NCBI GenBank assembly: GCA_902651635.1 | Contig: CACRSC010001923.1 | Location: forward strand, 524,533-588,532 | Source of the DNA: Mastigamoeba balamuthi | Lineage: Eukaryota; Evosea; Mastigamoebida; Mastigamoebidae | Direction: 5' to 3' | DNA length: 64,000 bases | Translations under genes and position numbers: made by a program | The notes under the pieces: model-generated | What the model was told of the DNA's origin: nothing | Databases searched by the model: none | The model's input: only the letters and a program-made list of their open reading frames with translations | Part shown: piece by piece, positions 52,955-63,990 of the stretch | How positions within the stretch are numbered: position 1 is the first letter of the stretch | Layout of the letters: every line of letters begins with the position of its first letter

Positions 52955-55191
52955 AGTGGCATGGGTTCCAGGAAGTACGAAACATAATACAAATGGAACC
53001 TATAAAACGTATCTTTCGTACTTTTCCCGATCTATGCCACATTTGGTGGGAGGAGATCTATTTTTATCCCAGGACAAGAGAAGCTGGGTGTGCTCTTCAC
53101 ACAACTTGGCGCGCCCTCCCAGTACCCCAATGAGTGAGAGGGCCAGGTGGGCTGTCCACACCGCAGTTGGCTTGCCAGGAGCTGTTTGGGATGGTGTGCG
53201 TGAGGCCTTGGTCTCTGATGTGTGTGTGTTATTTTGTGTGAAGATTTTTGATTCTGCTGGGCTGATGAAGGGGTTGGTTGCTTGGAGTCCGAAAATTTTG
53301 CCCAGAGGCACGTAAAATGACGTCATACCAACGCGAAAGTCTTCTATACACCCCAGACTACCAAACCCACGTTTTTCACATCATTCCAAGTCACTAGGTC
53401 TGTTCTACCCAATTGTTGGCTGCATTCCCAGTCATTTCCATCACCACCTGACTGGACTGAGCCATCGTCTTCCGTGCTGACGTGGCCAAGGCTGTCAGAG
53501 CACAGACGGAGACCCTCAAGGCTGCCTACACTGCCGCAGACCTGGAGGCGGGGGCAGTCGAGGGCCAGAGACTGCATAGCACTGAGCAGCAGATCAAACT
53601 TGGCCCAGTCATTGACAAAGCACAGAAGCTCTTCCAGGGTCTGACAAAGGGGCTGAGACGGGATGAGGAACCATTCGCGGAACTGCAGTGGATCAGAGTG
53701 CTCAAGATGCTGATCACCACGGACAGCACAGGGCTCCCAGGTCACCCTTGTTCCTGTGCAGTGGCAGTGGCTACAGCCACAAGTGTGACATCTCCTGTGA
53801 CAGGGTGCGCTCAACTTTGGAGCTGGGCCTCTGCGTGTGGCTGCCAGTGGTCGTGGTTAACACCAGACAGGGGATCATAGCTCTGCTCCCACTGGACCCG
53901 CAGGGTTCAACAAGTGCCCTCTTCTCATCAGTAATTCAAGATGCCTGTGGCTGTCCCTAATGGCTCACTGGCGATCGCCAAGGCCTGTACAGGTACAAGG
54001 TTCTCAATTGGTATGAATTCCGGATGTACAAGGCTTTCTACTTGATTCCGATGGACAAGGAGCCCCCCAGACACTACCCAGGCCAATCTGTCCAGAGTGC
54101 ACGGCATTGGAGGGAGCCTATTCACCTGGCACTCAAGGTGTGGAACTGTACTGTGGGGATGTGGGAGACTCACATTGGGGGCAAGGAGACAAACGGGAAT
54201 GACGAGAAGCCAGTGCTGCCCCTGGGCCTGAAGCAGAGAAGGTTGTTGAACATCTTCCGATCTGAGGTGCTGAGGGACTCCTCTGTCCCTCTGATCTGCC
54301 ACTCGGTTCCCTTGCTGATGAGATCCCAGGGCATGAATGCCACTGACCTCTTGCCCCCCTAACGACAAAGAGCGTGTGGGACCTTGAGGTGTACTGGGGT
54401 AGCAAGACAGCCTCGTTTGACAGGGAGATCTTATACTCCACTCGGTATGCCATGATCAGTGTGGACCTTGAGCAGCTCATGAACTACGAGCGTGGGCTCT
54501 ATGGCAAGCAGCTTGCACCTCAGTTCATTCGTAAACTACTGGGCAGGCTGATCTGTGATGGCCTCATGCAGGTACCACTTGCTAACTGCACTCGCACTGG
54601 GCACTGACTTGTCACTACTGGTTCTGTGCCAGGACCTCTGCCCTATCATGCAGACAGGCACAATACAGGGCCTTGCTGGGATGCTAAGTGCAGGCACTTT
54701 AATGCAATCAATGCCTGTGAGTCAGTGCAGAAGCTGGCAGCTCTGCTGGTGCTGTGACTGAAGAAGCTACCAGCGCCTCTGGTGCCCCTGCCAGTCCAGA
54801 CTGCGATCGGGGCCAGTAAGAACATCGAGGGCAGACATGGCAGGCTCACAGCACAGGTTGCAGCCATTAACAGCCTCCGGCCTGCCAACTGCTCTGTCCT
54901 GGGCCAGCTACTAGCATTCCTCACCAACATCACAGTTAATGAGTGTGAGAGGAGGAGCGTCACCAGCTCAACTTGCACCATAGCGCTCATGATAGCTTTA
55001 ACCACTGGAAATCTTCCCACATCAAATGGCAGCTATAATGAACTTCCCTTTAGCTAAACTATTTCCCACTGACACCTTGTTAAAAGGAAAAAAAGACAAA
55101 AAGTAGCATTTGAAACCAAAAAACAGAGGCTCGCTACATTTAAGACCTCTAAAAATTATGTAACTGCGAAAAATGAAAAAATCTGCAAAAC

Positions 55192-57036
55192 TCACAAAAT
55201 CAAAACAGAAATGTAGAAGCTGAGCAGGGAAAACCTAGAGATCAAGTTGTTTTCCTGTGAAGGAAGGGGAGCATAGCTCAAATGAGCTGACCAAGAAGGA
55301 ACTTGAGGCATCTCAATGCCTGCCTCTCTTGGCAGGAGAAGAGGACGTGGTTGCAGGCTTCTCAGCAGCTGTGACAGAACACTTTCTAGAATGGGGGGTG
55401 CTCCTGCCACTGGGTGCCTTGTCACGTCCATGTCAGCAGGTTCTTCAGGTTTGCCAGTGGACTTGATGTGCTGCTCGCTCTCATTGGCCTTGATCCTTGA
55501 TGACCTCCATGTAGGTATAGCACGGGACCTTCTTGAAAGACCTTGAGGAACTGGCAGGCTCAGGCTCCTCAGGCTTCTCAGCCTTGTTGGACTTCTCAGG
55601 CTCGGCAGGCTTTTCAGTCTTCTTGGGCTTCTCAGTCTCCTCAGACTTGTCTGCTTGCTCTGCAGGGGCCTGATTGGCTGAGCAGGAATCAGATGAGTTG
55701 TCACTGAGGTCAAACAGGTCTGGGTTGACTTAAATTTTCCTCTGAATAAAAGGTGAGTTTATACATAAAAAAGCAAAGAACCATTGAGCTCACGGAGCTG
55801 CTTCAAGATCAGTTAGCCCGAGCCCGTGGTTTGGTGGAAACACCTATCTTGAGCTCGGTGTGGGACTGAGGGGTCAGGTTGATGACTGTGGAAGTGGACG
55901 AGCTCCTGGGCTTCTGCTCCTTGGTCGGGCTCTTGCCTTTCTTGCTGGTCAGGTTGTCGGTCTCCACAGCTGCAACAGCAGTCTCTTCTTCCTTGTTTCT
56001 GGGCTCCTTATCGGACTTGCTGGCCTGCAACTGGTCTGCGGCATGGACTCCTTATCGGACTTGCTGGCCTGCAACTGGTCTGTGGCATCAGGAGTAGAGA
56101 TCTGCTTGTTGCTGATACTGGTAGAGTCGTCATCTGTATCATTCACTGCACCTGGTGTGCTCGTCTTCTTTTTTTTCTTTCCTGCTGACTTGACTGTGGT
56201 CAGTGCATCTGCCTCTGCATCCTGGGCCTGAGTCGCAGATCTGCTGTTCTCCTCTTCTGTGGGACAAGTCAGAAGTTAGATGAGATTGATAGGGGGAAAA
56301 ATCACAGGTGATAAAATAAGAAGAAATACCATAAGGGAATTGGAGTTGCTGATGAGACAGCAGAACGAACAAATGGAACGGAAGTGCCAGGGTATGACGG
56401 TTAGGGTTAGGGTTAGGGTTAACCCTGGGGTTCAGCAGCAGCAGAGGTGACAGCAGCAGCAGAGGTAGTGGCAGCAGCAGCAGCAGCAGCAGCAGGAGCA
56501 GAGACAGAGGATTTCTTCTGCAACCTCAACCTGGTGGTCAAGATGGGAGTCATAGCAGAGACAGAGACTGCAGACCATCAGAGAATGAGATAAAATGAGA
56601 GTGTGAGACATACAAAGGAGAAAAAGAGTTAACAAACACTCTGGTGTAGTGGTGGGCTGTGACGTGGGCAAGGAAGATGAAGAGGCAGAGCCAGCAGTCC
56701 TGGAGAAACCTGAAACATGATTAGAAGGCAGAAGATGTAGGACAGGGAAAATACCTATGTTGAAGCTCTGGGGTTTGTTAATGAGTATCATGGCTGGATG
56801 GCCAGTTTCATCAATGGTCTCGACTGACTTCATGCCAGCAGAGATGATGGTCTGATAAGATGTAAGATGAAGAAATGGAAAGAACAATGAAGGAGAACCT
56901 GGGAAGACCAATGGGGTGCAGGGGGAGTCGGAGGAGCCAGAGGAGACCACAATGGAGCAGTGTGCTCTGCCGACATGCTGAAGTCATGGATTTCACTGGA
57001 GCACAACTGAGACAGAACATCTACCAGTGATTGCAC
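55192..57036 (-). CDS. Accessory charged protein of element D (multi-exon)
   Basis: From an ATG at 57036 come MQSLVDVLSQLCSSEIHDFS and LWSPLAPPTPPAPHWSSQ, then a likely intron, then TIISAGMKSVETIDETGHPA with INKPQSFNI. After CAG-rich repeats, further exons give PKEQKPRSSSTSTVINL-type sequence and EETEKPKKTEKPAEPEKSNK. The end is basic, with SSPAKRGRH in one frame close to the left inverted repeat. The acidic/Lys-rich then basic composition resembles element A's small protein. Exon borders after 56750 are tentative and at least one frame change is present. Confidence 0.4.
56399..56427. repeat. Interstitial telomere-like repeat (GGGTTA)n with inverted end
   Basis: Three to four GGTTAG units end in AGGGTTAACCCT, a head-to-head inversion. 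It lies within element D beside CAG microsatellites (56430-56510). The unit matches the TTAGGG telomere type. Confidence 0.85.
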
Positions 57037-57568
57037 TGTGTCAGTTCTCGGTGGTTGGTAAGTACCTCTCTATCTCTCTGCTTTTTATAAAATGAATCTT
57101 TTTGCACTTGATTTGTTCTTTCCTTTTATATCTGTAAAAATCTGTTACGTCATTACTTTATGCTTCGTTTTTCTTGTGTGCAATTAAATATTATGTATGA
57201 ACCTAATTCACTACTGCATTGCTACTTTATGCTGTTCTCTCTTACCTTTCTTCTTTCTGTTTGTTTTTATATGTTCTTTCACAATACTCTATCCTTCAAC
57301 GTTCCTCGTCTGTTACTTTCTCTTTGTTTTTATCATATGTAATAAAACTAATTGATAGTCTCTTTATTGCAGAGTACCTTCACAATGACCAGTGATAGTA
57401 CAATATTGCAACTTCATTATGAACTCATACATAAGACTATTCATAGCTCATTCTGATCACTCTGATTTGTGCTATATACACAACCTTGCCACAAACTCAC
57501 TGCTGTCTTACTGAGCTATAACTGCTGCAGCAACTATAGTTGCCTTCTAATCCCAGCTTCTTCCCATG

Positions 57569-59478
57569 CCGCCTTCTGTCGCTCTGCACATCACGGAGTA
57601 CGATCACGCAGAACAACAACTTGCCAAACATTGCTCCTTCCTGACTGCCACTGATTTCTTCAAGTGCACCTCCTCCACTAACACCTCGGCCTTCATAGGT
57701 TCGGATATTTTCATATTTTATCACACGTGATAAATCTTACTCCTCCCCAGCTGCTCTTCAGTTTTGCTCCAATCTGTCAACACCCAGGCAGCTCCAGCTG
57801 ACCAAGGGCTTGAAGACCACTTCTCTATCTGCCTTACAGATCATTGAGAAGTTGAGCAAACCTCAGTGCTAGAGAGGCTAAGAAGCTCGATGCTGCAGCT
57901 CTCATAGAAGACCTGGTTGCAATGTACTTCTGCAATTGCTGTTCCCTCTCTTGCCTTCTGGATCTGTCACCCAGGGCAGTCATTGACATTTTTGATACTA
58001 CTGGCTTCCCATGAGCCAGAGTGCAACTGCCTCCGTTCTTCACCAACATGCTCAGCTCAAATGTGAAGTTAAAGGGATCATGTTATACCCTGCTGACGAG
58101 CAGTGTCACCTGTTTCTCTGTTGCAAGGCTTTCGTGTTGGCCACCAGTCTCGATTGCAAGATGGCGTTCTTACACTTTGACTCTGTTCCTCGGTATATCT
58201 AATCACATGTGATAAAACTGACATTCCACTAAAGTCTGTTGCCCTGAAATCATCCGTTGTCCGTGCCTACCTGTCCATCATAGTAGTTCTGATGGAAGAG
58301 TACCTTCCTGATGCTGATCAGCTGCAGGGCCATACTACTGTGAACCGCTGGTCTCACTGCAGCTTCTGGCTCGATCTAGTCTCCAATCTCTTGAGCAAGG
58401 GCCATGGCAACAATGCCCTGTTCAGCCTGAAGCTGTTTTACTACATCTGGCTCACCGAATTCCTCTGGCTCAGGTGTGTCAAGTGCAAGGGTGAGCACAG
58501 AGTGTGTTCCGTCTGTGCTGAGTACTGGGACAATGTCTGCAATCACTTCCTCACTCCCAAGGAGCTGATGGCGCTATGCATGAACCAGTCCCTCCACCAT
58601 GCCGACTTCACCCATGAGAGGACATTCGTGGTTCAGGAGTGCAATGCATGCAGGTCCAACACAGCCAACAGGTGGTGCATCATCATTGATGGCATGACTG
58701 CCCCTAACCTTCTGTGCCTCCACTGCAACTACAACAACTGGGGCAACTGCCCCAGGCCTGGCCTCCTTATAATGGGTGTTCTCGATTACACCTTCAACCA
58801 GGTTTGCTACCTCCTCTCCATGTCCGGACTGTGGCCCAAGAACCAGGACCTCATCAGTACCATGCTGCTGCTTCACCTCGTGGAGCACCTGCGGGACAAC
58901 CCAACCTACCAACCCAGAAGCCTCACCCTCATCCTCAACAACCCCGTCAACCAGAACAAGAACAATGTCATGTTGGGAATTCTCAGTATGCTTGTGCACT
59001 GCGGTTTCCTCGATGAGGCCTTCCTGACTTCCAGCAGCCTGGTCATATGCACAATGACCTCGACCAGTGCTTCAGCAGCCCCTCCAACTACTTCAAGGCA
59101 AACAACGTGATGTTCCTCCCAGAGGTCCCCGAGGTCTTCACTTCCTCATGGGCCAACAGAGAGTTCTTGAGAAACTTCAGGATTCAGGTCTTCAACCTCA
59201 AGTGTTGCTACATGCTCACCAACTACTTTGAGGCCTGTCTCATCAACTACTCGTCTCTTGCCGACCTCTTTGGCTTTCACGTGTATATGATCACAGGCAA
59301 CAATGACGTTCATTTTCCCGTTATACTTACCGCCATCTCAACTGGAAGATACTGTGATCCGAGTCTGCCCGTCCCATATTCTCTTTGTTCCCTTCATTCA
59401 GGCCTTGCTGTTCTGCATCATGCTCCTGAGTGGGGCTGGTTTGTTGAGAAGGACATTTTTGCACCTTCCTCACCATAG
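57569..59478 (+). pseudogene. DUF7869-type transposase-like gene of element D
   Basis: The 5' exons (from ATG 57569, MPPSVALHITEYDHAEQQLA) are separated by AT-rich introns containing TCACACGTGATAAA-like boxes (57722, 58203). The main exon from about 58240 encodes EYLPDADQLQGHTTVNRW, a Cys/His block (RCVKCKGEHRVCSVC; CMNQSLHHADFTHERTF), then WCIIIDGMTAPNLLCLHCNY and LTLILNNPVNQNKNNVMLGI. In the family this Asp-Gly-Met block and the DNxxxENKN block precede GHTHxDxDQ; here HMHNDLDQCFSSPSNYF follows in another frame at 59044. The frame change and the DN-to-NN and E-to-Q substitutions suggest it is inactive. DUF7869 proteins have an RNase H-like core and are thought to be transposases. Confidence 0.65.
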
Positions 59479-59906
59479 GCCAGTCTCAGTTCTCTGTCCC
59501 AGCTGCAGAGTGGTGGCACAATCTTCTCAACCAAGCCCCGCCTCCTGATATTCACATTGTGACTTTCGTCGACCCAATGGTGCCTTTCTGCTTTCCATTT
59601 GTTGTTGTTATTGCATGCAATTAAATATACTTTGTGTGCTATTCCCCCTGATTTCTTAGTCTTCTTTACTCTTTTATCGCATGCAATTATACATGATTTT
59701 AATTTTGTCTCTTATATTGTGTTTCTCAATTTTTATCACTTTTAGTCTTTCATTTTTTTCATTTTTCGCAGTTTCAATTTTTTTCAGAGGCCTTGAATGT
59801 AGCAGGCCTCTGTTTTTCGTTTCAAATGCTACTTTTTTGTCTTTTTTTTCTTTTGATGGGGTGTCAGTGGGAAATAGTTTAGCCAAAGGGAAATATTCAT
59901 TATAGC

Positions 59907-61355
59907 CACCGTTATCAGCAGAACAACTGCCACCCAGAGCCTATCCCACCTCGATGCACGATCAATGAGTGCCTGTCTGGTGTCATCTCACCCGACTCGA
60001 CGAGCATGGACCCACAATGCCCTGCGAGAGCACCACTGTGAGGGGGGACGACGACGTAAGGCAGGAGGGAGATAGGTGCAGGGCACAGTGGGGCAAGTAA
60101 TGAGAAGAGGACCAGCAACGATCCCAATGAGGAGCTGATATGGATGCCCTTGGACACCAGCACATGCAGTCCTCGAGGTGCCAGACGTAGTGGGCGAGGC
60201 AGGGGCCCTGCAGACCTAGGGCGGTGGTTGTCTTGCTGCCCGCCATGTACTTTGTCGTGGGCAACCTGGCAGGCCTCTGCAGTGAGCATCACTTGAGGGC
60301 CTGCTGAGCCTGCTCAGCAGCCGCAGCTCAGTGCCCAGCCACATCTGTATGCCCACCAAGCACTGAGAAACACCTGTGCAGCCCTCGCAGTGCACGGCCT
60401 CAGTGCCAGCAACGTGCCACAATGCTGTGATGGGCCCTGCATGGTGGCATGGCTCGCGGGCCATCGAGCAGGCTGTGACGATGCGGGAAGCTCACAGTGG
60501 CACGCAAGAACCACTTTGACATGAACGAGGTCTACGCGCTGCAGAGCTGTGCGGCTGTGCTTGACAGTCCCGTGGCAGCATGTGCGATGCTCTCAGGTCA
60601 GCTGCACTGCAGTGCCGTACTCATCACCCAGTTAATCAACAGCATCGACAAGTTGGTCAGCGTGCACGTGCATGTGCATGCTACGCTGGTTCACGTATGG
60701 CAAAGACGATGTCATTGCAGAGCTACTGGCTGCTGGTGCCACTGCTGGCCAGCAACTACGTCCTGCAGCACAAAACACCCTGAGAGGACAATTTTGAAAT
60801 AGATAGAGTACTTCGTGAGCATTCTGAAGTGTGGTGAGCATAGATACGCAGTACAGTATGGAAATTCGTGCCATGAAAGACGTTACTCTCACTCATTTGC
60901 ATCTGCAATTATGACGAAAATGTGATGTAATTCTGTGACTGACACTCATGAGCGGTTTCACTTTTGTCTCAAATTTACACGTGAAATGTGGTGTTTTTCC
61001 CACCTAATTCTCTTTTTTTCTGGCCATGTGATTGTGAGTTGGCTGATCTCTGGGGGCATCACCCACAGCTGGCTGTTGTGGACTGAGGGGTACAGGGCTC
61101 AGAGGACCAGTGACAAAGGGGCTGTGCAGTTGTGCTCATGGTAGAGAGAGATGTAGCTGAGAGACACATCCAAGGTGTGGGGGTGCCAGTGGCACAGGGG
61201 CACATGAGGTGCACAGTCTGCGCCATCACGATGTTGCTGCCCAGAAAAACAACGCACACCATGCAACAATGCACGATGACTTCTCTTCACCAGTTGTCTA
61301 TGCATATTGGCAATACTGCCACCAAGGAGCGGTTCACCAGAGCAACCTGTGCACT
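59907..61355. other. Degenerate region right of element D
   Basis: Short open stretches with protein-like sequence occur (YGKDDVIAELLAAGATAG at about 60698, like an ankyrin repeat; VIVSWLISGGITHSWLL at about 61030, membrane-like), but none forms a gene. The RG6 sequence does not resume here. Confidence 0.4.
60602..60692 (+). repeat. Inverted repeat arm 1
   Basis: CTGCACTGCAGTGCCGTACT and on through CAGCGTGCACGTGCATGTGC match the complement of 61383-61473 over about 90 bases with very few differences. The second arm lies inside the left end of the hAT remnant. Confidence 0.85.
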
Positions 61356-61363
61356 GCTCCACA

Positions 61364-62435
61364 TAGGGCTGCCGACGAGTACCAGCGTGAGTATGCACAT
61401 GCACGTGCACGCTGACCAACTTGTCGATGCTGTTGATTAACTGGGTGATGAGTACGGCACTGCAGTGCAGCGTGAGTACTCATCAAGTTTTTTTGGCAAG
61501 TACGAGTAGATAAGTACTCAGTGAGTATTCCAATTTAAGTACTTTTATCTGATTGGTGTATATTTTTGCTGCACCTGTCTTTCACTTGAGCATCACTCCA
61601 CAGGGGTTGAAGTTTGTGAGCTGCTCTATTCTTTGTTTATGGAAAACAGAAGAATGAGAGAGAAGAACTCTGGGCTGAGAGAACTGCAATGAAAAGAGTT
61701 AATTATCCTCCCACGAGAGAAGAGCCTCTCCACAGCTGCGTCAGAAGCTGGGACAGACAAATAGCACCTTGCCAGGCGTGCTATTGATCCTAGAAAAGGT
61801 GCTTTGGCTTTCCACCAAGCCAGCAGATCACTGTCTTGATGTTCGCTCTGCTCGAGGAACAGTTTTGTTGAACGTGAATACTGCACTCTGTCAGAAACAT
61901 GACTGTGATGTGTGAATACCCTTTCTTGATGAGGTTGTAAGCTGAGACTCTTCGGAGAGAACAAGCTGGATCTCTGATGCTTTGGTTCAGGTTCGGGGAC
62001 AAGGTCCAGTTCTTTGTCAAAGTCAGCTCTATAAGGAGTCACATCAATATTGAAATGATTGAGATATAGAACACGTACACAAATGGGCCTGATCTCTTCT
62101 GTTGTCAGGCCAATAAATGATAAAAAGGATCAATCTCGCACCTTGTAGGTAGGATGGGAGCATGGGCGGCTGCTAGAGATGGTGGAGCAGTGGCAAGAGT
62201 GAGAGGAGGTGCTTGGAGCAGCCCATCGGCAGGGGGGAGAGACCGTTGTGCCATTGGTCTGGAGCAAAAGAGACTCAAAAAGGGCAAACGTCACGAAAAT
62301 CTGTGGGTTATCAGATACAATTGGCATTTCCAGATTCAATTCAAATGACGAGTAGTTACGAGTAGTAACGAGTACTCGTCCCACTTTTTGTCTCCGAGTA
62401 CGAGTACTCGGACGAGTATACTCGTCGGCAGCCTA
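61364..62435. mobile_element. hAT transposon remnant, about 1.07 kb
   Basis: The terminal repeat TAGGGCTGCCGACGAGTA (61364) matches the complement of the right end TACTCGTCGGCAGCCTA (62419-62435) with one gap. It is flanked by an 8-bp duplication GCTCCACA (61356-61363) / GCTCCACG (62436-62443), diagnostic of hAT elements. Subterminal GAGTACTCGT repeats occur at both ends. Near the left end an 89-base segment, bounded by direct CAGCGTGAGTA repeats (61383, 61472), has been inserted. Confidence 0.85.
61626..62042 (-). pseudogene. hAT transposase C-terminal (dimerisation) fragment
   Basis: The frame contains DSDLLAWWKAKAPFLGSIAR followed by LARCYLSVPASDAAVERLFS and LSPEFFSLILLFSINKE, the typical hAT C-terminal dimerisation region (WWxxN/K...P.LA..yLsvPas.a..ERlFS). 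The zinc finger and catalytic domains are absent, so only the last quarter of the transposase remains, and the element is non-autonomous. Confidence 0.85.
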
Positions 62436-62565
62436 GCTCCACGACAGCACCCTCGGGGCTTCCGGACAAAAACGGAGACAGCAGCAGTATGGAGAAAGAG
62501 AAATGAGAATAAAGCACGGCAGCCACACAGCCCGGTGAGATGTGGCATCAGTCATGCTGGGGCAT

Positions 62566-62735
62566 GCCCACTGCTCAAGGCGAAGAAATGCCACGTAGCC
62601 ATGCGCACGGTCGAATTCCTGGGCTAAGTGGTGGGCGGTGGCACGATCAAGCCGGCAGAGGGAAATGTGCAGGCGATCAAGGAGATGCAGGCCCTGCAGA
62701 CAGCGTCGGAGGCTCGCAGCTTTGTTGGAGTGGAG
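62566..62735 (+). mobile_element. Ty3/gypsy-type LTR retrotransposon fossil, small pol fragment
   Basis: A short stretch corresponds to the end of a reverse transcriptase and its connection to the following domain, as in Ty3/gypsy elements. It is broken and only about 170 bases long. No LTRs, gag or other pol parts are seen nearby, so it is an old remnant. Confidence 0.6.
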
Positions 62736-62819
62736 GGGCAGGATTGCTGCGTGAGTGAGCGAGCTGCCGCAGGGACGGATGCTCTTAGCCCATGCGTTCG
62801 AAGGCTGAGTGTGAAACCA

Positions 62820-63990
62820 CCGAGCTGGTGAGCATCAGCTCGATGCCCCGCCGTCCTCATCCAGCAGTACAGCGCGCGGGCTCCGCACATGCACACCGCG
62901 CAGTCCCGCACGAGGGCCCGCGATGACCAGGCACTGGCGCTGGCCCCCGACAGCGCTTGCCCACGCTCGCCCACAGGCGTCTCGCAGCCTTGCAGCAGCA
63001 CCGCTGCCACGTTGTGGGTGCTGGCGAGGCGGGCGGCGCCGACCACCTCGTCGAGCCTTCGCGCCCCCGGGCTCCCCGTCGGCGATGTTGTCGCACTCGC
63101 TGCCGCTCGACAGCAGGGGCTCCTGGTCCACGAGGCCCACCCGCGCAGTCACCACGCCAGGTCCTAGGCAACCGACGCTGCCCGGTACAGGCGCTCCAGC
63201 AACGACGCCACTGTGCCCTTGCCGCGCTGTGCCCCACCAGCGCCACGGTAGTCCACGCCCGCACCCGCAGCGTGAGCCCGTCGAGCACCCGCGCCTCGGC
63301 CATCCTCAACTCGACGCAGCGCAACTAAACTCTGCCAGCGCTCTCGCAGTCGAGCAGCGCGGAGATGAGGTGCGCAGCAGCGGCGCCCTTGGAGCACGAG
63401 GGCTGCTGGGCTGCCGCGCTTCCATGGCCATCTGACAGAGGACACCACGAGGGCCACCTCCACCTCCACCTCCACCGCCAGAGCCAGCGCACCCAGCTCT
63501 CTCGGCGGCCCCGCCCCAGCAGCAGCAGCGGCAGCGCAGGGTCTCTCCCGGGAGCGCCCAGTGCCGCGGTAGGGTGGCCAGGGGGAGCAGGTGGTCCCCG
63601 CCTCCGATGAGACACGTCGCCCTCGCAGGCTCAAGAGAGCCCTCGCCGCTGCCCTTGCCCTCGCCCAGGGCTGCCCCACCTGGGCGCCGCGCTGGCAAGA
63701 GCGAGGAGCGGTCGGCGCCTGCACAGCGACGACGGGGCAGCACAGGGGGTGCAGAGCAAGGCGCGCGTGCTGCCAGAGCCTCGCAGGTGCCTTGTGGCGT
63801 CCCTGCGTCGAGGCGGTCGCACGGCCTGCAGGGCTGCTCCTGCGGCTGTGGGCAACAGGGAAATGAACGCTGTCAGCACCTGGCCTACGGAGCCATGGCG
63901 GCGGTGTGGATGGTGCCGCGTTGCCCGAGGCCACCGGAAAATGAGGCCACACGAGCACTTCCCCTTACAACCCACCACCACCGACAGCGT
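62820..63990 (-). pseudogene. ABCB-type (MDR-like) ABC transporter pseudogene
   Basis: The order of remnants on the minus strand matches one half of a B-family ABC transporter. GQVLTAFISLLPTAAGAALQ (about 63895) resembles the last membrane helix. VLDGLTLRVRAWTTVALVGH (about 63280) is the strand before Walker A, followed by GKGTVASLLERLY in another frame. Then come PVGERGQALSGASAS (the signature region, LSGG-like) and SRALVRDCAVCMCGARALYC (Walker B region, degraded). Multiple frame changes and loss of the Walker A GKST and Walker B DE show it is dead. Membrane helices upstream lie outside the window. Confidence 0.65.

Larger units (their letters stand above)
51041..53463. mobile_element. DNA element C inside RG6
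   Basis: A perfect 10-bp terminal inverted repeat, GGCTCAGTCC (51041-51050) and GGACTGAGCC (53454-53463), is flanked by AT on both sides (51039-51040 and 53464-53465). RG3, by comparison, has one uninterrupted CGCAACTGCAT-type codon run here. The insertion therefore made a 2-bp AT duplication, and both ends are known exactly. It is 2,423 bases long. It carries two decayed gene regions on the minus strand. The 2-bp duplication recalls Tc1/mariner/pogo-type insertion, but the target is AT, not TA, and the coding remnants do not look like DDE mariner proteins. Confidence 0.85.
50366..55031 (+). pseudogene. RG6: family gene interrupted by element C and cut off by element D
   Basis: Exon 1 (50366-50395, MESQPAPNPE) and the start of exon 2 (50502, EPTFQLPGPEPWVASTDLHA) are like RG3. 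Exon 2 is split after LSALRNC(I) at 51040 by element C and resumes at 53464 with VFRADVAKAVRAQTETLKAA. A 1-base deletion near 53735 shifts the frame before the PH-like half (ELGLCVWLPVVVVNTRQGII). The later exons are recognisable: LFQGLTKGLRR, RYKVLNW, SVWDLEVYWGSK (54372), FIRKLLGRLICDGLMQ and the RhoGAP core (ANCSVLGQLLAFLTNITVNE). Homology ends at about 55031 where element D begins, and no WD40 part reappears after D. The arginine-finger site reads MQ|DLCPIM. It was certainly a family member; it cannot work now. Confidence 0.88.
55032..59906. mobile_element. DNA element D with long inverted repeats and DUF7869-type gene
   Basis: The left end GCTATAATGAACTTCCCTTT and the complement of the right end GCTATAATGAATATTTCCCT begin matching repeats of about 160 bases (55032-55195 and 59740-59906) that also share AGTAGCATTTGAAAC and AACTGCGAAAAATGAAAAAA. 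In the right repeat CAGAGGCC...GGCCTCTG forms a perfect 8-bp stem. Inside lie a minus-strand charged-protein gene next to the left repeat and a plus-strand transposase-like gene next to the right repeat. No convincing target duplication is visible. About 4.9 kb; coding parts are damaged but the ends are well kept. Confidence 0.85.

Noticed and set aside
55032-59906. Element D as a Polinton or other capsid-bearing element
   Set aside because: No polymerase, integrase, protease or capsid-like coding sequence is seen and the element is under 5 kb; the transposase-like gene is of DUF7869 type.
60935-61144. A possible emopamil-binding-protein-like membrane fragment (WLISGGITHSWLL...EGY)
   Set aside because: Only a dozen residues fit and no other helices of that family are found nearby.
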